From assembly GCA_029259875.1 (NCBI GenBank), contig JAJDEK010000567.1, positions 1 to 9,941 on the forward strand: DNA of 9,941 nt, read 5' to 3'. Of this stretch, positions 7,601-9,941 are shown in pieces. The notes beneath the pieces were generated by a model. It was given only the letters and a program-made list of their open reading frames with translations, had not been told where the DNA came from and searched no databases. The position numbers were made by a program, and so were the translations under genes. The stretch is from Planctomycetaceae bacterium (GTDB lineage: Bacteria > Planctomycetota > Planctomycetia > Planctomycetales > Planctomycetaceae). Within the stretch, counting starts at the first letter, position 1; each line of letters opens with the position of its first letter.

Positions 7601-9220
7601 GGCTGACTTTGCTGCTGAAAACACCATCAAACCACGGGCAGCATCACCGCGTGAATTAGTCTGATCAAGTAGTTTTTTAACAAACTCAGGTGAATAATCT
7701 GGTGTTTTACCCAATGGTTTTGTTGAACTAGCATTGATAGAGTACATATTGTTGTGTGCATTAGAGTGGACGGCCTTTTGATGATTCTCTATCGGATTTC
7801 CTCGCTTCCAGTTGAGCAAAGTGATCGCGTCTTTAGGTGGCGCTGTTGATCTATCCCAAAGATCACTACGTGCTTTTCCGCTGATGCGTACCCATTCGAT
7901 TTTGCCACTGCAACCAAGACCGTTTTCCACAAGACTACCGATAGCCAAACCACCCGGAATAACTGCAGTCCCACTCGATTTCACTTTCTGAGTAGCAACA
8001 ATCTTTCCATCTACGAATAACTGAATTAGATTTGATTCATAAACCATCGCGACGGTGTGTGGTTTTCCATCGCAGATCATGGCTTTTGAATAAGTGTGTT
8101 GGGGAATCAAGCCCGGTGTGTATGCGGTAAACATGCCACTTTGCACCATTGAAAAGAGTTCCCAATGGGTGCCTGATTTTTTGGTGTCGCTGGCTACAAG
8201 TATGTTATAGACATCACGCCGCGGTAACGTAATCCGACACTCGACAGTAATAGGTGGATTACGGTATTCAGATCGACCTTCAAATTGAATCGCTGAAACT
8301 TTAGAACTATTCTTCTTCAGTGCCCAGGTGCGTAACTTTGGCTTCGGTGTAGGGGGGCTACCATCGAGTTGAGGCCGAATCCATTTAAGCCCATCAAGGT
8401 TATCCTGTAATCTTTGTTCAACATCATCCTGTGTGTGACCAATAATTCCGATTGGTCCAGTGTATCCCGAGTCCTGAATGATTTTTAGTAATGTAACATC
8501 ATATTCGCCTTCTCCCAATGGCAATATTTTTTTACCATGTTTGTCTCCCTCACGTGTCATACCATTTAAATTCAAACAAAGTAAATGTGGTTTCATCAAT
8601 GCCAGGATTTTCGCGAAGTCGTCGATCCGACTGTGAGCGTGGTGTTGGTTATAAACAATGCCCACATGCTGGCCATTGTGGTGCTTTTTGAGGTATTCAC
8701 AAACTGCCACAAGGTTTTCTGGTTCTCCCCCCCAACCACCATGGTTGTAAAGCCCTAGTTTTGATCCCATTTTGGCCGTACGTTTGACAAGCGGTAGTAG
8801 TTGTTTTGCCGCCATCTGGATTCGCTGCTCCTGAGTCCCTTTATCTGATCCTCGAAGCGTTACCCAAATTTGAGGATGTAGATCGTATTTTTTAAATAAT
8901 TTGAAAGCGGCTTCGTGCTCGCCCCAAAACGCAAAGTACTCCAAACCATGCTTTTTGTATTCGAGGATCTCCTGCTCGAAGGTCGGCACATGTTCCTGAC
9001 GCCAGTCATAGGCAATCTTCTTCAGTCCAAGCTTTGCGCACATCGCTGCCCGCTCTGCTGGTCCACGTTTTTTTGCATCAAATGGAACGATACACCACGC
9101 GACCAGATTCTCTTTTGCGTAAATATTAGGAACTGGTTTGTCTGGTACTTCGCCAAACAAACAGGATGCAGTCAATAACAGGCTCGAAATCGTCAGAACA
9201 ACACATTGCTGGGTTTTCAT
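4622..9220 (-). CDS. Exported multidomain oxidoreductase-like protein: TIM barrel, LamG-like, heme c, DUF6797-like, propeller, azurin-like
   Basis: A 1532-residue exported chain. Modules in order: signal peptide (1-23; the TASC20 context only weakly fits a lipobox); xylose-isomerase/AP-endonuclease-2-like TIM barrel (about 35-285; YNHGGWGGEP, NQHHAH, GPIGIIGH); LamG/concanavalin-like domain (about 305-455); PVC-type c heme domain (about 520-665) with C541-L-S-C544-H545 and a likely axial Met640 in SLMPENL; DUF6797-like region (about 680-930); glucose/sorbosone-dehydrogenase-like propeller (about 935-1245) with HHCQGM, a calcium-type loop DLNHDGEAD (1019-1027) and GFRNPDGIG (1082-1090); a linker; and an azurin-like cupredoxin (about 1408-1532) with ligands His1447, Cys1515, His1520 and Met1524 (CTFPGHWLVMNG). 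The ATG at 9220 has GGAG 7 nt upstream. Domain types are read from motifs; sugar oxidation in the periplasm is inference. It probably follows the GntR gene in one transcript (51-nt gap). Confidence 0.93.
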   Translation of the reverse strand: MKTQQCVVLTISSLLLTASCLFGEVPDKPVPNIYAKENLVAWCIVPFDAKKRGPAERAAMCAKLGLKKIAYDWRQEHVPTFEQEILEYKKHGLEYFAFWGEHEAAFKLFKKYDLHPQIWVTLRGSDKGTQEQRIQMAAKQLLPLVKRTAKMGSKLGLYNHGGWGGEPENLVAVCEYLKKHHNGQHVGIVYNQHHAHSRIDDFAKILALMKPHLLCLNLNGMTREGDKHGKKILPLGEGEYDVTLLKIIQDSGYTGPIGIIGHTQDDVEQRLQDNLDGLKWIRPQLDGSPPTPKPKLRTWALKKNSSKVSAIQFEGRSEYRNPPITVECRITLPRRDVYNILVASDTKKSGTHWELFSMVQSGMFTAYTPGLIPQHTYSKAMICDGKPHTVAMVYESNLIQLFVDGKIVATQKVKSSGTAVIPGGLAIGSLVENGLGCSGKIEWVRISGKARSDLWDRSTAPPKDAITLLNWKRGNPIENHQKAVHSNAHNNMYSINASSTKPLGKTPDYSPEFVKKLLDQTNSRGDAARGLMVFSAAKSACLSCHKIGKHGGTVGPELTEIGKQRKPHEIIESVLWPKRHTKPEYMAQVVLTVDGRMHTGYVIKQNKQELVLRDPTKGLNHKIVIPIDNIEFQRETGSLMPENLIAAMSGQQLHDLLQLLVNLGHPNGIPITQIDSVLHHAHAHLHGAASFSFDRKPLQPEYWPNWKHHVNRNRIYDFYAKEADHFIKEATAGKPVPGLLMDHPGLDGGALGHWGNQNEMTWASDAWSKVKLGSVQAGIFRGAGITVPRGVCVQLGKHGEMACSFNPETLSYDLIWKDGFLKFSSVRHGFLHGITMDGTVVPDSSRGLGPNGKKIDEPFHYEGFYRIGNRVAFSYRIGKTRFLDSPWIENDKFVRQVAPFAEHPLASQLENNSLQWPQTFKTAIKHGSMSPYAVDTIELPTKNPWNVPLFGGGLGFLPDGSALVCTMHGDVWRVTGFSYPSKTATWKRFASGLHHCQGMIVDDDGIFVLCRDQITLLKDLNHDGEADYYHCFSNAFKTSDKGHDFICGLERDATGYFYTSSGNQGIVRISPDGQQADIMATGFRNPDGIGLTADGMITVPCSEGSWTPASMICAFRPDQHQGEGISKTPYFGYGGPQNDQPPALPLVYLPRGLDNSSGGQQTVLSDRWGPLRDQLLHFSFGTGSHFLVLRDEIDGQVQGAVVPLPGEFLSGVHRGRFNDEDGQLYVTGMQGWGSYTPESGCLQRVRYTGDSVQLPVGFKVFKNGVLLKFSAPLDSEVAGQSINHLAQCWNYRYSGAYGSPEFSTRHAGMRGHDHVAIKSAHVVEDGQSLFLEMPDLQPVNQLHLRVQTNQKQSHELFVTVHKLSKYAFSDAPNLDQLPDKQINPHPILADLALAKHRVPNPYTKPLKKARKVTIETGSNLSFATRLFKVKPGELIEFTLSNPDVVPHNWALVKPGTLQRVGELSNHLVSDPNAVARHYIPESSDVLFYTDVVLPKDRFTIYFKAPEQPGRYPFLCTFPGHWLVMNGEMVVSD

Positions 9221-9271
9221 TAATCATCTCCGGTGCATCTTCATAGATTGTTTCTACTACGCAGTTTTTTG

Positions 9272-9941
9272 TTATTCTTCAGCAAAGAACTGTTCCAAAA
9301 CAGTCAATTTTCGAACTTGAATGTGTGAGACCATCGCTTGGCGGGCCAAAATAGGATCTCGTGATTCAATCGCTTCAAGTATAACAATGTGTTCTTTAAG
9401 AGCCTGAAGTAGTGTTTCCTCAGAGCCTGTCATCCGACAAAACCCGCGAACTAATAATCGGTATCGCATGATTTCTTTTGATAGTCGCTTGTTACCACTC
9501 TCAGTCGCCAGTGTCGTATGAAATCGAATATCGTATTCCACAGCTTTCGATGACCAGGATAACTTACCGTACGACTGCAAAAGTGAATCTGCTTCACTCC
9601 TCAATTGAGCTAAAACTTTTTCATCAATGAGCTTTGTTGCCTTCTCTGCTGCCGCACCTTCCAATTGTTCGCGTAAATCGTAAATCTCGCTGACATCCTG
9701 ACGAGAAAATTGAGCCACACGTGCCTTATGATTATTGACCTGCTCCACAAGCCCATCATGAACCAGTAACTTAATCGCTTCCTTCACAGGTGTCCGACTC
9801 ACTTCCAACTTCTGAGCCAATTCGACACTGTTTAACTCCACACCGGACGCCAATCCACCAGTGACGATTGCTTCAAGCAACGATTCATACACAGCATCAA
9901 CCAAAGAAGTCCGCTTAATTTGAATATTCAAGCCTGTTGTA
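9272..9941 (-). CDS. GntR family transcriptional regulator, FCD (FadR) subfamily, 5' end open
   Basis: A DNA-binding regulator that usually responds to a small carboxylate or sugar acid. Counting the TTG at 9931 as residue 1, the N-terminus is a winged helix-turn-helix (about 8-72), with recognition region SVELAQKLEVSRTPVKEAI (35-53). The C-terminal FCD domain (about 78-205) shows the metal/ligand pattern Asp134-x3-His138, His181 and His203, plus IYDLREQLEGAAAEKA (83-98). The set is complete, so the ligand pocket should work. The frame stays open to the right edge and the TTG has no properly spaced ribosome binding site, so the true start probably lies just outside the window; little sequence should be missing, since the family normally has 210-240 residues. 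It sits 51 nt upstream of the large oxidoreductase-like gene, on the same strand, with no terminator visible between them, so it is likely a local regulator of that gene. Confidence 0.93.
   Translation of the reverse strand, partial: TTGLNIQIKRTSLVDAVYESLLEAIVTGGLASGVELNSVELAQKLEVSRTPVKEAIKLLVHDGLVEQVNNHKARVAQFSRQDVSEIYDLREQLEGAAAEKATKLIDEKVLAQLRSEADSLLQSYGKLSWSSKAVEYDIRFHTTLATESGNKRLSKEIMRYRLLVRGFCRMTGSEETLLQALKEHIVILEAIESRDPILARQAMVSHIQVRKLTVLEQFFAEE

Overview
The window most likely comes from a planctomycete, close to the Gimesia/Rubinisphaera type. The evidence is the gene content: a DUF1559 pseudopilin-like protein, a Tat-exported DUF1501 protein, a giant exported protein with a PVC-type heme-binding domain, and an alpha/beta hydrolase joined to an SGNH hydrolase. 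No tRNA, rRNA, CRISPR array or transposase was seen. The genus is an inference from family content and moderate GC, not from a marker gene.

Layout. The left third (1-2938) is on the plus strand. It holds the 3' part of a two-module esterase (cut by the left edge), a small exported cysteine-rich protein of unknown function, and a DUF1559 protein ending in a strong intrinsic terminator (2966-2993). The rest (3013-9941) is on the minus strand and converges on that terminator. In transcription order it holds a GntR/FCD regulator (open at the right edge), then after 51 nt a 1532-residue multidomain protein, then after about 160 nt a DUF1501 protein.

How the genes may work together. The minus-strand genes look like a regulated periplasmic unit. 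The regulator belongs to a family that usually senses small organic or sugar acids. The 1532-residue protein joins, in one exported chain, a sugar-isomerase-like TIM barrel, a LamG-like domain, a c-type heme domain, a DUF6797-like region, a glucose/sorbosone-dehydrogenase-like propeller and an azurin-like type 1 copper domain. The heme and copper ligands are all visible. A plausible reading is a self-wired carbohydrate oxidoreductase, with electrons passing from propeller to heme to copper or the reverse. The Tat-exported DUF1501 protein may act on the same substrate. Function, substrate and electron route are inference; the domain order and ligand residues are read from the sequence.

The plus-strand genes show no clear functional link to one another. 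The gap between the large gene and the DUF1501 gene carries a nested inverted repeat and may be a regulatory site.
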